A stretch of 64,000 nt of DNA, taken from assembly GCA_017622815.1 (NCBI GenBank), contig JAGAQH010000037.1, positions 22,743-86,742 of the forward strand, read 5' to 3'. Positions 31,440 through 39,318 of this stretch are shown here, piece after piece. Numbering within the stretch: the stretch's first letter is position 1; each line of letters opens with the position of its first letter. The notes beneath the pieces are model-generated. The model was not told the origin of the DNA. It saw only the letters and a program-made list of their open reading frames with translations, and ran no database searches. The stretch is from Bacteroidaceae bacterium (GTDB lineage: Bacteria; Bacteroidota; Bacteroidia; Bacteroidales; Bacteroidaceae). A program made the position numbers and the translations under genes.

Positions 31440-32000
31440 TTAGAAGTCCAGACCTATTCCGACAGAGTGGGTGGTGCCTTGACCGGTTATGCCCACGGTG
31501 GCAGCATAGGAAAGGAAAAATCTTTTATACTTCACACGAGCACCGAAGTCCCAACCCATTACGAAGTCAGTCTCTCCTCCGGAGAAACAACCGCTGATAA
31601 AACCAAGTCTTGCGCCTGTGTTTGGGATAAGCGTAATGTCTTCAGAAAGGTTTATCTGGTAGGAAGCGCCTAAAAGAAACTTCATTCCAAAATAGTGAAA
31701 ACTATCGCCTTCGTAGTAGTATGTTGACGGAATAGATACCATATTCCATTGTGCTCTCATGCCAACGTCGAAAGAGAGCCCTTTATAGAACGGTTTTGAT
31801 ATAATCCATCCAACAAAGGCTCCGTTGGCGCCACCCTCGCTACAATATCCTAATTCCCAATATTTATATGAATCAAAGTGTTGGTTTAGGGATTGGAAAT
31901 TTGAGGCAGTGCTATTAGTTTGTGTCTCATTTTGTGTAAATTGTGCACTTGCTTTCAATGTGCAGATAAGTGCAATGACTAAATAAATAGTTCTTTTCAT
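31440..32000 (-). CDS. Small outer-membrane beta-barrel protein
   Basis: 186 residues. Signal peptide (MKRTIYLVIALICTLKASAQ), then alternating amphipathic strands with aromatic girdle residues (GAFVGWIISKPFYKGLSFDVGM, FFLSYAATVGITGQGTTHSVGIGLDF), ending in F as typical barrels do. Resembles outer-membrane protein family beta-barrels of about eight strands. Its neighbours are three small lipoproteins; an envelope role together is inferred. Confidence 0.75.
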   Translation of the reverse strand: MKRTIYLVIALICTLKASAQFTQNETQTNSTASNFQSLNQHFDSYKYWELGYCSEGGANGAFVGWIISKPFYKGLSFDVGMRAQWNMVSIPSTYYYEGDSFHYFGMKFLLGASYQINLSEDITLIPNTGARLGFISGCFSGGETDFVMGWDFGARVKYKRFFLSYAATVGITGQGTTHSVGIGLDF

Positions 32001-32038
32001 AATGAATTATGTGTTAAATGTATGTGATGTATGTTGAT

Positions 32039-32419
32039 TTACTGTCGTTTCCATACGCAGATACCGCCATCTAAAAAATCTAAGGTTCTCATTTCTGTTT
32101 TGGTTATGCTGGCTATTTGACATGTTTCCCATAACCCTCCAGAAGGGTGGTAGAAGTATATGATGTTGTTGGCTTCATCATATACGTAGTTGTATTTCTC
32201 ATCTTTTGAGTCCCATTCTCCGTCATCCCATTCATTGTAGATGGCTGTCATGTCCTTGTTTATCTTAAGCAAGCTATAGCCATCTCCCCATGAGTATTTC
32301 CACGTACCGACAATAATCGGAGCATTGGAGTTTTCTTCTTTCTCTTCTCCACATGCTGAAATGCATAATGTCATCATGGATATGAGTATGATGCCAATAA
32401 GTTTAAAAATATGTTTCAT
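32039..32419 (-). CDS. Small lipoprotein, lipocalin-like
   Basis: 126 residues from the ATG at 32419 (the frame extends to 32476 but that part lacks signal character and overlaps the previous gene). Signal MKHIFKLIGIILISMMTLCISAC with lipobox ISAC then GEEKEE. IIVGTWKYSWGDGYSLLKINKDMTAIYNEWDD has the GTW..N..G opening of bacterial lipocalin-like domains. Its signal peptide is nearly the same as that of the next gene upstream, so the two are likely paralogues. Confidence 0.7.
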   Translation of the reverse strand: MKHIFKLIGIILISMMTLCISACGEEKEENSNAPIIVGTWKYSWGDGYSLLKINKDMTAIYNEWDDGEWDSKDEKYNYVYDEANNIIYFYHPSGGLWETCQIASITKTEMRTLDFLDGGICVWKRQ

Positions 32420-32442
32420 AATATTTGTTGTAGGTGAACTGA

Positions 32443-32859
32443 TTATTCGATTTTTACTAATTCTCCAGCATACCATGTGTCATCTGTGAATTCTCCTGTT
32501 TCGGTATCTACGTCAATGAGTTTGATTGTTTTTGTTCCTAAGTCGGCTACATACCATTTTGCTTCAATGGATTCAGGGGTCTTGTCCATACTATCATACC
32601 ACGTGATATAGTTATTCTCGTATGTATACCATGCATATGAGGTTTCGTCTTCGTGGTCGTCATATTCTTTATAAACCAATGTTCCGTTTTCTTTAAGACT
32701 TATTTGCCAATAGTAGCCGTTCTCTTTATCTGTATATTTACGCCATGTTCCGTAAATGGATGCTTTTCCCTCTGCTGCATCTTCTTCACATGAGGAGACA
32801 CAGAAGGTCATCATTGAAATTAATATAACGCTAAAAAGTTTTAAAACCAGTTTGTTCAT
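32443..32859 (-). CDS. Small lipoprotein, lipocalin-like paralogue
   Basis: 138 residues. Signal MNKLVLKLFSVILISMMTFC with lipobox VSSC then EEDAAEG. ASIYGTWRKYTDKENGYYWQISLKENGTL has the same GTW-type opening as the protein at 32039. It starts about 370 bp after a promoter at 33237, and the leader between them contains a short ORF in a stem (see 32977-33060). Function unknown. Confidence 0.7.
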   Translation of the reverse strand: MNKLVLKLFSVILISMMTFCVSSCEEDAAEGKASIYGTWRKYTDKENGYYWQISLKENGTLVYKEYDDHEDETSYAWYTYENNYITWYDSMDKTPESIEAKWYVADLGTKTIKLIDVDTETGEFTDDTWYAGELVKIE

Positions 32860-32975
32860 TGTTCTTTGTATCTATTGTGTGTTTTCCTACTCACTTTGCG
32901 GCTTTTCGGTTACTCCGTTGTTCCTTGTCAGTTGAGGATACGCATACAAAAAAGCGTGGAACTTTTAGTGTATTC

Positions 32976-33095
32976 CCTATCTGAGGTGTTTGGCGTAACC
33001 TACTAACAGAATAACCAAAAGCCCACGCCTAAGCAGCGTGAGCATTTCAGCATCATTCATGTTAGTATCTTTTAGTCGCCAAACTTTCAGATAGG
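32976..33095 (-). ncRNA. Structured leader element enclosing a short ORF
   Basis: CCTATCTGA-ggtg-TTTGGCG (32976-32995) is complementary to CGCCAAA-ctt-TCAGATAGG (33077-33095), a 16-bp stem with one small internal loop. The enclosed 80 nt include a CACGC/GCGTG hairpin. The element lies in the transcript expected from the promoter at 33237, ahead of the lipoprotein genes. It may be a regulatory leader or an independent small RNA; no known riboswitch class is recognised. Confidence 0.5.
32977..33060 (-). CDS. Candidate 27-residue membrane peptide in a structured leader
   Basis: ATG at 33060 to TAG at 32977. The product begins MNDAEMLTLLRR and continues with a hydrophobic run (GLLVILLVGYA) and a basic end (KHLR). 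Start, hydrophobic segment and stop lie within the stem described at 32976-33095, so translation would open one arm. It could be a leader peptide, a small membrane protein or a chance ORF. Confidence 0.4.
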   Translation of the reverse strand: MNDAEMLTLLRRGLLVILLVGYAKHLR

Positions 33096-33236
33096 ATGAA
33101 TAGAGCTAAAACGCTTTTCCAATATGTTTAAAGTGTGCGTATCTAACTATACGCTATGCTTCATAGGCAAATATGTTTGTGTTAATACTTGGCTTAATGC
33201 CGTTGGATATATAGGACATTTGTCCTTTGATTGATG

Positions 33237-33267
33237 CAAAGGTAACAAAAAACTTTCGTATGCGCAA
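33237..33267 (-). promoter_or_regulatory. Promoter of the structured leader and small lipoprotein genes
   Basis: CAAAGGTA at 33237-33244 reads TACCTTTG on the minus strand; CAAG at 33264-33267 supplies a TTG -33 element about 20 bp away. The start site would be near 33230. A short AGGACA/TGTCCT hairpin lies at the predicted 5' end. Confidence 0.6.
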
Positions 33268-33373
33268 GTGAAACCATCTTTTTATCTGCCAATGTTCGCC
33301 TACGTCTTGAATGTTTTGATTTGTGCCCCGTCCACCTCTGTATGTAGATGGCCTTTGTTCAACATTGCCTGAT

Positions 33374-33464
33374 GAGTCCTCGTATTAGGAGGACTCGAGT
33401 ACTCTTAATACGAGGACTGCAATCCTCTTACTATAAGGACTGGAGTCCTCGTAGTATGAGGACT
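33374..33464. repeat. Tandem array, 23-bp period, four palindromic units
   Basis: GGACT ends each unit at 33391, 33414, 33437 and 33460, exactly 23 bp apart. Each unit is itself an imperfect palindrome of the AGTCCTCGTAGTATGAGGACT kind with varied centres. The remaining 33268-33373 holds no gene. Confidence 0.88.
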
Positions 33465-33479
33465 GGGATGTTTTGAGAG

Positions 33480-33511
33480 CCCCTCAATCCCCCTGCTTGG
33501 GGACTGAGGGG
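33480..33511 (-). terminator. Hairpin downstream of the esterase gene
   Basis: CCCCTCA-a-TCCCC (33480-33492) and GGGGA-c-TGAGGGG (33499-33511) form a stem 14 bp after the esterase stop. The G/C-rich sequence resembles the REP-like arms elsewhere. Confidence 0.55.
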
Positions 33512-33524
33512 GGGCCTTCTCCTT

Positions 33525-34340
33525 TCACCATTTAGGGAATCTGTCGGCGAAGTAGAGGTACTGGTACTTGACGGCGTTGAGCCAGTAGGGCCAGTTGTGG
33601 GCCCCGGGACGGGAGTGAAATTCGTGTGGAATCTTTTCCTGAAGGAGTTTTTCGTGCATGTTGCAGTTGACCTTATAGAAAAAGTCTTCGGTGCCGCAAT
33701 CGAAGATGATGTTCATGGTGCCGGGTTTGAGCAGATGGGTGAGGTTGATGACGGTGTTCTCGTCCCAAAGTCGGGTGTTTTCCTCATAGGTGCCCAAACG
33801 GCCAGCTATGTTCCAGTTCTTGGTGAAGGGACGGAAGTCCAGCCCGCCGGACATGCTGCCCATGTTGCCGAAAGTGTCCTGATGGCGCATGGCCAGATAG
33901 AAGGCTCCGTGTCCGCCCATGGAGAGTCCGGTAATGGCTCGGTTTGCCCTGTTGGGGATAGTGGAGTAAGCGGTGTCTATGTGTGCAACGAGTTCCTTGG
34001 CAACGAAGGTTTCGTAGCGGTATTCGGGAGTTACTGGGCTATCGAAGTACCAGCTGTCGCGTGCTCCGTCGGGCATGACAACGATAAGGTTGTACTGGTC
34101 GGCCAATTGTCCCACGACACCGCCCTGTGCCCATACGGTGTGGTTGCCGCCATATCCGTGGAGAAGGTAGATGACGGGGTAGGACTGCTCAGTGCTATAC
34201 CCCTCGGGAGTGATGACGGTAACGAGGACGTCCTTATTCATACTATTGCTCTTGACGGCTATTTCCTTCTGCTCGAAGGCGAAGATACTCGTTGTGAGGA
34301 ACAGAAGGGCAAAGAGGGAAATGAGGTTCTTGTATTTCAT
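33525..34340 (-). CDS. Secreted alpha/beta-hydrolase esterase
   Basis: 271 residues. Signal peptide (MKYKNLISLFALLFLTTSIFA), then the esterase D/feruloyl-esterase type fold: VIYLLHGYGGNHTVW (oxyanion region, about 57-71), nucleophile Ser in ITGLSMGGHGAFYLA (about 138-152), Asp in IIFDCGTEDFFYKVN, His in RPGAHNWPYW. The full catalytic triad is present. Close families de-esterify plant polysaccharides or act on small esters such as S-formylglutathione. Next to a GH89 enzyme and a GH97 remnant, a glycan-related role is plausible. Confidence 0.88.
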   Translation of the reverse strand: MKYKNLISLFALLFLTTSIFAFEQKEIAVKSNSMNKDVLVTVITPEGYSTEQSYPVIYLLHGYGGNHTVWAQGGVVGQLADQYNLIVVMPDGARDSWYFDSPVTPEYRYETFVAKELVAHIDTAYSTIPNRANRAITGLSMGGHGAFYLAMRHQDTFGNMGSMSGGLDFRPFTKNWNIAGRLGTYEENTRLWDENTVINLTHLLKPGTMNIIFDCGTEDFFYKVNCNMHEKLLQEKIPHEFHSRPGAHNWPYWLNAVKYQYLYFADRFPKW

Positions 34341-34417
34341 AGAGATTAGATTACAGATAGCAGATTACAGAAGTGTAAGTATGTGGTTTAGAGTTTAGAG
34401 ATTTCGTTCCTACCGTG

Positions 34418-36571
34418 CTATTCCGAGAAGTATTTCCAGTAAAGTTCGTTTGCTATGTCGATTGGGTTCTCCTTTGGAGCCTTGGTGATGGTCTTCTGGT
34501 GTGTCCAGTTCTCTTCCCACCTGAACCATTCGGCAGATGTGATGCTTCTGCCCTCTTCCAGAGCCTGGAAGAACATCCGCCAGCGAGCCAGGTAGAAGTC
34601 GCCCAGCATGCCGCCCCACTGACGGCTGGAGTAGTCGTGCAACCTTCCCTGCTCGGCACATTTCTCGGGTCCCCACACGGAAATCAGCGTGCGGGCATTC
34701 CATTCCATCCAGTCGCGGTCGGCCTCGGTGGTACCCTCCACCTCATCGCAGATGCTCCTTGCCGAAGAGGTCCATCTGTCCAGTTTGAACAGGTCTATCT
34801 GTGATACGAGGCGGTCCACATCGGCCACCATTCCCAGGAAGGTGGTGTACTGCTTGCGGAAAGTCTCCATCTTGCCGCTCTTGTAACTGGCGGCAATGTC
34901 CTTGAGCAGGTAATAGGTGGAGTCGGTCAGTGTCTGTCGCACCACATCGGCAATGTCGTGCTCATAGTTGGGATTGCCTTGCAGGCGCTCCCTTTCCCTC
35001 AGCATCTGTTCGGCAGCCTTGCGCACCATGCGTATGTCGTGGAATATCTGGCATGTGCCCCATCCCGAGACACGTCTCACATCCAGTGCGGGACGAGCAC
35101 AGATTACAGCCTCCACGTCCTGCGACGGGTTGGGGCAGTTCAGCACCGATTGCGTCAGCAGATGCCATCCCCTTTCCATAGCCTCGCTCTTCACGCCGTA
35201 GCGTGCCTGGGAGTATCTGTCCACCCAATCCTTGCCCTCTTCGCGCTTCATCCAGGGGAGTTCGAACAGCAGGTCGTAGAGTATGGGGCAGGTCTCCAGT
35301 CCCTCGGGTGTGGCACCTATGCCCTTCACACCGTCGGGATATTTCTCCAGAGCCCTGTAGTAGTTCTCCAGCATTGGCTGGAAGCGTCCGTGCATGCCCG
35401 TCTTGCCACCGAAGTTGTGTAGCATGCACCACAGGAAGTCGTGTCCCTCGTAGCCTCTCTCCTCCCATTTTGCCAAACCGTCGGAATACAGGTCCAGCAC
35501 TATGAAGCCACCCTTGGGGATGGTGTCCAGAGCCTCCTTGCGAGGATTGCGGTCCCAACTCTGTATCACCCACTTGGCACCGGGCGAATGCTTCTGCATC
35601 TCCCCGTATATGGTGGTGAAGGCCTCCTTCAGATTGATGCCGTCTGTGCGTCCGCCCTCGTGGAAGGGGTCCATGCTGTAGTATTTCGACTTGCCCATCA
35701 CCTTTTCCAGGTGCTTGTAGTAGAGCCGAGCCATCTCCTTGTACTTCTCGTCCGAAGGCAGTTGGAACAACGGGCGCCGGAATCCCGAGCACCACCATCC
35801 CTGGTCAATGGCCTCCACTCCCAGTTTCTCCCTGGCATTGCTGGGCAGTATGCTGCCGTATCCGGGCAGTACGGGTTCCATGCCCACGTCCCTCATTCGT
35901 TCCAGCACGAACTTGCACAGGCGCTCCTGCCTATCGTACCACCAGTCGGGGTTAGGTCCGCCCCAACCCTCCAGGTTGTTCATCAGCCACCAAGCCTGAA
36001 AGCCTGGTCCAGCCACAAATCTGTCTATCTCCTCCCTGGTGTAGCCAGCCTCGTCAAGCACGTTCTTCCACACCACATCCGTGCCCACCAGTGCCAAGGG
36101 GATGTTTATGCCATGCAAGGCCATCCAGTCAATTTCCTGTTCCCATCGCTCCCGGGTCCAAAAGGCAATGGAATAGGAGTAGGTGCAATAGTTCAGATAG
36201 TACCTGTAGTCGGCACTGCACTCGCGCCTCTCCGTCTGCTGGGGCAAGGGGAATGCCACCTTGGACATGTCCGTGGTCAGGTTGTTCCACGCCAGGTTTA
36301 TGTGGGCATAGTGGTTCAGGTACCACCCAATGCCGGTGGTCAGTGCGCTCAGCGAATTTGCCTGGATATAGGGTTTCCCACGTTTCGTGCTGATTTCAAA
36401 CACATCCTTCCCGTCCTTGGAAAGCGAGCGTTTCACGCGAGTCTCTATACGTTCGGAGGTTCCCTCGCCACCGATTCTGTCCAGCAAGGCACAGACCTGT
36501 GCCGGATTCTTCTCTGCAAAGGCAATGAGGGCAAATGCAGCCATCATCAGGAGTAAGAGGTATTTTTTCAT
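34418..36571 (-). CDS. Alpha-N-acetylglucosaminidase (GH89)
   Basis: 717 residues, close to the usual length. Signal peptide (MKKYLLLLMMAAFALIAFA), N-terminal domain (about 20-110), then the TIM-barrel domain with YYLNYCTYSYSIAFWTRERWEQEIDWMALHGINIPLA, YYSMDPFHEGGR (acidic residue), VLDLYSDG and LWCMLHNFGG, and an all-helical C-terminal domain from about 450. All three NAGLU domains are present. It removes terminal alpha-GlcNAc, for example from mucin or heparan glycans, in the periplasm or at the surface. It starts 77 bp upstream of the esterase gene on the same strand; a GATTACA-rich repeat lies just before its ATG. Confidence 0.95.
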   Translation of the reverse strand: MKKYLLLLMMAAFALIAFAEKNPAQVCALLDRIGGEGTSERIETRVKRSLSKDGKDVFEISTKRGKPYIQANSLSALTTGIGWYLNHYAHINLAWNNLTTDMSKVAFPLPQQTERRECSADYRYYLNYCTYSYSIAFWTRERWEQEIDWMALHGINIPLALVGTDVVWKNVLDEAGYTREEIDRFVAGPGFQAWWLMNNLEGWGGPNPDWWYDRQERLCKFVLERMRDVGMEPVLPGYGSILPSNAREKLGVEAIDQGWWCSGFRRPLFQLPSDEKYKEMARLYYKHLEKVMGKSKYYSMDPFHEGGRTDGINLKEAFTTIYGEMQKHSPGAKWVIQSWDRNPRKEALDTIPKGGFIVLDLYSDGLAKWEERGYEGHDFLWCMLHNFGGKTGMHGRFQPMLENYYRALEKYPDGVKGIGATPEGLETCPILYDLLFELPWMKREEGKDWVDRYSQARYGVKSEAMERGWHLLTQSVLNCPNPSQDVEAVICARPALDVRRVSGWGTCQIFHDIRMVRKAAEQMLRERERLQGNPNYEHDIADVVRQTLTDSTYYLLKDIAASYKSGKMETFRKQYTTFLGMVADVDRLVSQIDLFKLDRWTSSARSICDEVEGTTEADRDWMEWNARTLISVWGPEKCAEQGRLHDYSSRQWGGMLGDFYLARWRMFFQALEEGRSITSAEWFRWEENWTHQKTITKAPKENPIDIANELYWKYFSE

Positions 36572-36573
36572 AT

Positions 36574-36606
36574 TAGATTACAATTAGATTACAGATTACA
36601 GATTAC
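36574..36606. repeat. GATTACA-type short tandem repeat
   Basis: TTAGATTACAATTAGATTAC then AGATTACAGATTAC: about four copies of (T)AGATTACA directly before the GH89 start. A shorter version (TTAGATTACAG.., CAGATTACAG) occurs at 34347-34371 before the esterase start. Confidence 0.6.
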
Positions 36607-36608
36607 AA

Positions 36609-36657
36609 AAAGAAGGTTTCATTAGTGCGTAACAGTCTAATGAACCGATTTGGGATT
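36609..36657 (-). repeat. Copy of the dispersed AACCCAAATCGG element (one arm)
   Basis: The minus strand reads AATCCCAAATCGGTTCATTAG, then ACTGTTACGCACTAATGAAACC, matching 63671-63712 at nearly every position. Only one inverted-repeat arm is present here. Confidence 0.7.
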
Positions 36658-36685
36658 ATTGTCAATCAGCAGGCAAAATTTCCGT

Positions 36686-36988
36686 TTACTCTATCACGGC
36701 TGCATAGCCGCCGTTGCGTACCATGCGTACCTTGATGGTGTCGCCTTTGCGCACCTGGCGGGAGGACTTGGTGTAGTGCATGGCCTGGCGGTCGGCATTG
36801 ATGCCGTCCTCAAAGGAGGTGAGGGTGAAGGTCTGTCCATCGGGCAGGAAGTCGAGGGTGATTTCCACCTCGAGAGCCTCCTTGCGCTCGCCAGTGATCC
36901 CGCCGAGGAACCATCTGCCGGCATTGCGCTTGGCCACAAGAAGATGGTCGCCCAGGCGGGCTGAGAGCACCCGGGTGTCGTCCCAGAG
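36686..36988 (-). pseudogene. C-terminal fragment of a GH97 glycoside hydrolase
   Basis: The minus strand encodes LWDDTRVLSARLGDHLLVA then RWFLGGITGERKEALEVEI..FLPDGQTFTLTSFEDGINAD and stops. This is the beta-sandwich C-terminal domain of GH97 alpha-glucosidases; the catalytic barrel and N-terminal domain are absent. It is joined directly to the 5' part of a different gene in another frame, so it cannot be expressed as an enzyme. Confidence 0.85.
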
Positions 36989-37202
36989 TGAAGGACTTCC
37001 TGCGCACCGAAGACGTCCCATTGCTCATAGTTGATGAGGTTTACGAGTTTGGGGCAGCGCTCTTCCCATCCGTTCCCCTTTGGCGGTCGCCCTTGTTGGC
37101 ATAGCGGATGTTGTAACTGCCTACATGCATGGTGTTTTGTGCCAGCAGGCAAAGTGTGGTGAAAAGAAGAATGAGTACGGAGGATAGGCGGCGTTTCTTC
37201 AT
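36989..37202 (-). pseudogene. N-terminal fragment of an endonuclease/exonuclease/phosphatase family gene, frameshifted
   Basis: From the ATG at 37202: signal peptide MKKRRLSSVLILLFTTLCLL then MHVGSYNIRYANKGDR, the opening strand of EEP-family enzymes. A one-base shift near 37071-37082 moves to the frame GNGWEERCPKLVNLINYE then WDVFGAQEVLH, where the GAQE catalytic Glu lies. The homology ends at this point, at the junction with the GH97 fragment (about 36988). At least two lesions: the frameshift and the fusion deletion. Confidence 0.85.
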
Positions 37203-37256
37203 GGTAGAGAGGTTTGGGATTTTCATGTTTTAGGCTTTGGGGTTGTTTGACGGCAA

Positions 37257-37264
37257 CAAATGTA
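37257..37264 (-). promoter_or_regulatory. -7 promoter box before the EEP pseudogene
   Basis: CAAATGTA reads TACATTTG on the minus strand. The promoter appears intact although its gene is broken, and may still drive the downstream GH89/esterase genes. Confidence 0.5.
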
Positions 37265-37360
37265 GTAAAAAGTACTGAAAAAAGCACGGGAAAAGACCAA
37301 TATAGTGCATGGTCCTTTCCCGTGAAATATGGATTGGGGCATAGGCCCCGTGAAGTTAGC

Positions 37361-37846
37361 CTACTTTTTTCTTTGTCCTTGTCTCTGTCCACGTTCGCGG
37401 TTGTAGTTCTGCAGCATCTTGCGGTGCATGCGGTCTTCGATGGTGAGGATCTTGAAGAACTTTTCGGCAGAGATGGCCTTGCATATCTTCTTGTAGTAGA
37501 CGGAGTCGAGGCCTGCCACTTCTGCATTGAGGCGGGCAATCTTCAGAAGGCGTTCTTCGTGCGCCTCCTCGTTGCCTTGGGCAGGAACATCCTTCTTGAG
37601 GCGGTGGATGCTCATGTGTATCTTGCGCTGCTTGTCCTTGTACTCGTTGTAGATGGGGAAGAAGGCTTTTGCCTCTTCCTGTGTGAGGTTGGCTTCCTTG
37701 GTAATGTAGTTTTCCACGCGCTGGCGGAATTCCTGCTTGTTGAATCCCCTGGCACCGCCGGATAAAGTGATGTCTCCCTTGTTTTGTGCAAATGTTACAG
37801 AGGAGATTAGTGCAAATAGCACTAATAGGAGTGTTGCTTTTTTCAT
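37361..37846 (-). CDS. Secreted Spy/CpxP-like helical protein
   Basis: 161 residues. Signal peptide (MKKATLLLVLFALISSVTFAQ), then a highly charged helical body: EFRQRVENYITKEANLTQEEAKAFFPIYNEYKDKQRKI, SAEKFFKILTIEDRMHRKML, similar to the LTxxQ-like helices of Spy/CpxP periplasmic proteins. Basic C-terminal tail (NRERGQRQGQRKK). It ends a sigma/anti-sigma operon (gaps of 16 and 22 bp), which suggests an envelope-stress role. A second Spy-like protein is at 44833. Confidence 0.75.
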   Translation of the reverse strand: MKKATLLLVLFALISSVTFAQNKGDITLSGGARGFNKQEFRQRVENYITKEANLTQEEAKAFFPIYNEYKDKQRKIHMSIHRLKKDVPAQGNEEAHEERLLKIARLNAEVAGLDSVYYKKICKAISAEKFFKILTIEDRMHRKMLQNYNRERGQRQGQRKK

Positions 37847-37862
37847 ATTAGTGTCTTTTGTT

Positions 37863-38249
37863 TTATTCTGCTACGGTGAGGTAGTATTCTATGTCGCTGT
37901 TGTCCAGCATGGCATAGTCAAGAAGTTCGTCGCCATATTCTACTTCCGATGCCGATGCGATGGATGCGGTTTCCTGGTAGGGGGTGAGCGGATGGCTCTG
38001 TTCGTACATCATGAGGCCTGCCAGGGAGAAGAAGCCTGTGAGTACGGCGGCTGCGGTCAGGCGTATGAAGAAACGGCTTTTGCGGCGGCGCTTCGGTTGT
38101 TCGGCCTGTCCTTTCTCCTTGATGCGCTCCATTACCCTTTGGGGTAGGGTGTCGAAGTATCCCTCCGGTACGCGGAAGGGGTTCTTGCCGTTGGCGGATG
38201 ATGTCATCTCGCGCAAGGTCTTGTCGTCTATGTGGTTCGTAGTGTTCAT
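37863..38249 (-). CDS. Single-pass membrane protein, probable anti-sigma factor
   Basis: 128 residues. N-terminal NPFRVPEGYFDTLPQRVMERI motif (about 23-43), common in Bacteroidetes proteins downstream of ECF sigma genes; basic stretch RRRKSR; one membrane segment (about 62-81 FIRLTAAAVLTGFFSLAGLM); acidic periplasmic tail. Position between the sigma gene and the Spy-like gene supports an anti-sigma or co-sensor role, inferred from context. Confidence 0.75.
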   Translation of the reverse strand: MNTTNHIDDKTLREMTSSANGKNPFRVPEGYFDTLPQRVMERIKEKGQAEQPKRRRKSRFFIRLTAAAVLTGFFSLAGLMMYEQSHPLTPYQETASIASASEVEYGDELLDYAMLDNSDIEYYLTVAE

Positions 38250-38271
38250 TTTATGAGTGATGGTGTTAGTG

Positions 38272-38826
38272 TTATTCCAGATGTTCGAAGAATGCCGTTA
38301 TCTTTTGTACGGCGTGGTGGTATGAGGCCTTCAGTGCTCCGATGCTTGTTCCCAGTGCTTCGCTGATGTCCTCGTATTTCATTTCCTGAAAGTACTTCAT
38401 GTTGAAGACCTGGCGTTGCTTGGGCGGCAGACTTTGTACGGCTTGCTGGAGTTGTATCTCTGTTTCGTCTCCGTCGAAGTAGGGGTCGCTCTCCAGTTGT
38501 TGTCCAATGCGTTCAGTGTCGGTGTCTTCCGTGTTGGAGAGGCTTATTGTGGTGCGCCTCTGCCTTTGCAGGAAATTGATGGTTTCGTTGTTCGCTATGC
38601 GGTAGAGCCATGTGGAGAGGCGTGCGTCTCCTCGGAAGTTGTCCAGACCCTGCCATGCTTTCAGGAACACGTTCTGCAGGATGTCGTCCGTGTCGTCGTG
38701 GTCGAGCACCATTCTTCTTATTTGCCAATACAACTGTTCCTGAAACTCCTTTACCAGGGTTTCAAAGGCCTGCTCGCGTGTGGCCGGCGTTTGTAGTCTT
38801 TGGATCAGTTGTTGTTCGTTGTGCAT
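38272..38826 (-). CDS. ECF RNA polymerase sigma factor
   Basis: 184 residues. Region 2: LYWQIRRMVLDHDDTDDILQNVFLKAWQGLDNFRGDARLSTWLYRIANNETINFLQRQ (about 32-90). Region 4: LQQAVQSLPPKQRQVFNMKYFQEMKYEDISEALGTSIGALKASYHHAVQKI (about 130-180). Complete and intact, unlike the factor at 344-882. First gene of the three-gene operon with the anti-sigma-like and Spy-like proteins. No -7 box of the housekeeping type is seen upstream, so it may be autoregulated. Confidence 0.95.
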   Translation of the reverse strand: MHNEQQLIQRLQTPATREQAFETLVKEFQEQLYWQIRRMVLDHDDTDDILQNVFLKAWQGLDNFRGDARLSTWLYRIANNETINFLQRQRRTTISLSNTEDTDTERIGQQLESDPYFDGDETEIQLQQAVQSLPPKQRQVFNMKYFQEMKYEDISEALGTSIGALKASYHHAVQKITAFFEHLE

Positions 38827-38900
38827 TTTACTTGTTGGACATCTGCTTTGCAGAATGGTTTAATCCCGGGGACGGGAAAGTTTCTATCTAAAAAACAAAG

Positions 38901-38928
38901 AACCGCTACCCATGCGTATGGGAGCGGT
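38901..38928 (-). terminator. Terminator of the small T9SS-tail-like gene
   Basis: AACCGCTACCCAT and ATGGGAGCGGTT form an imperfect stem; the minus strand continues CTTTGTTTTTTAG. Confidence 0.7.
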
Positions 38929-38949
38929 TTTATGTTTGTGCTTGCCTAT

Positions 38950-39252
38950 TTACAGTATCGTGACCTTGCGCACCACCTTGTCAACCTTCATGATGTAGCA
39001 TCCGCGCGTCAGGTTCAGCGTTATCTGCTTGTCGTTGCTGTCTATGCGTATGCGTGCCACGCGGACTCCGGTGAGGTTGTATATCTCCAGCGTCTTGCCT
39101 TCGGCGTTGGTGATGTGCGCCTTGCCTTCTTGGATGGTCAGGGTTACGGCCTCCATCTCCGCCTCTATCGGCTCGTCCATCTGCACGTGTGCAATGGAGG
39201 GGGCAACTCCGAGGAGAAGCATTGAGAGTGCTATAATCCAAAGTCTTTTCAT
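38950..39252 (-). CDS. Small secreted protein with a T9SS-sorting-like domain
   Basis: 100 residues. Signal peptide (MKRLWIIALSMLLLGVAPSI), then almost only a Por-secretion-tail-like domain: VTLTIQEGKAHITNAEGKTLEIYNLTGVRVARIRI..RGCYIMKVDKVVRKVTIL. The pattern LEIYNLTGxRV..GxYIxKV..K is that of type A C-terminal sorting domains, here without cargo. Its function is unclear. Own promoter and terminator. Confidence 0.75.
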   Translation of the reverse strand: MKRLWIIALSMLLLGVAPSIAHVQMDEPIEAEMEAVTLTIQEGKAHITNAEGKTLEIYNLTGVRVARIRIDSNDKQITLNLTRGCYIMKVDKVVRKVTIL

Positions 39253-39278
39253 CCTTGTGTTTTAGGTTTTCGCTAACG

Positions 39279-39286
39279 CAAAAGTA
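39279..39286 (-). promoter_or_regulatory. -7 promoter box of the 38950 gene
   Basis: CAAAAGTA reads TACTTTTG on the minus strand, matching TAnnTTTG, 27 bp before the ATG at 39252. It lies at the end of the rnz gene region. Confidence 0.5.
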
Positions 39287-39318
39287 GTCTTTTTATTTTA
39301 TATACACAAGGATTTTTC

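Noticed and set aside
34689-36556. Long plus-strand frames opposite the GH89 gene (up to 371 codons)
   Set aside because: Antisense shadows of a gene with full NAGLU domains; no independent coding support.
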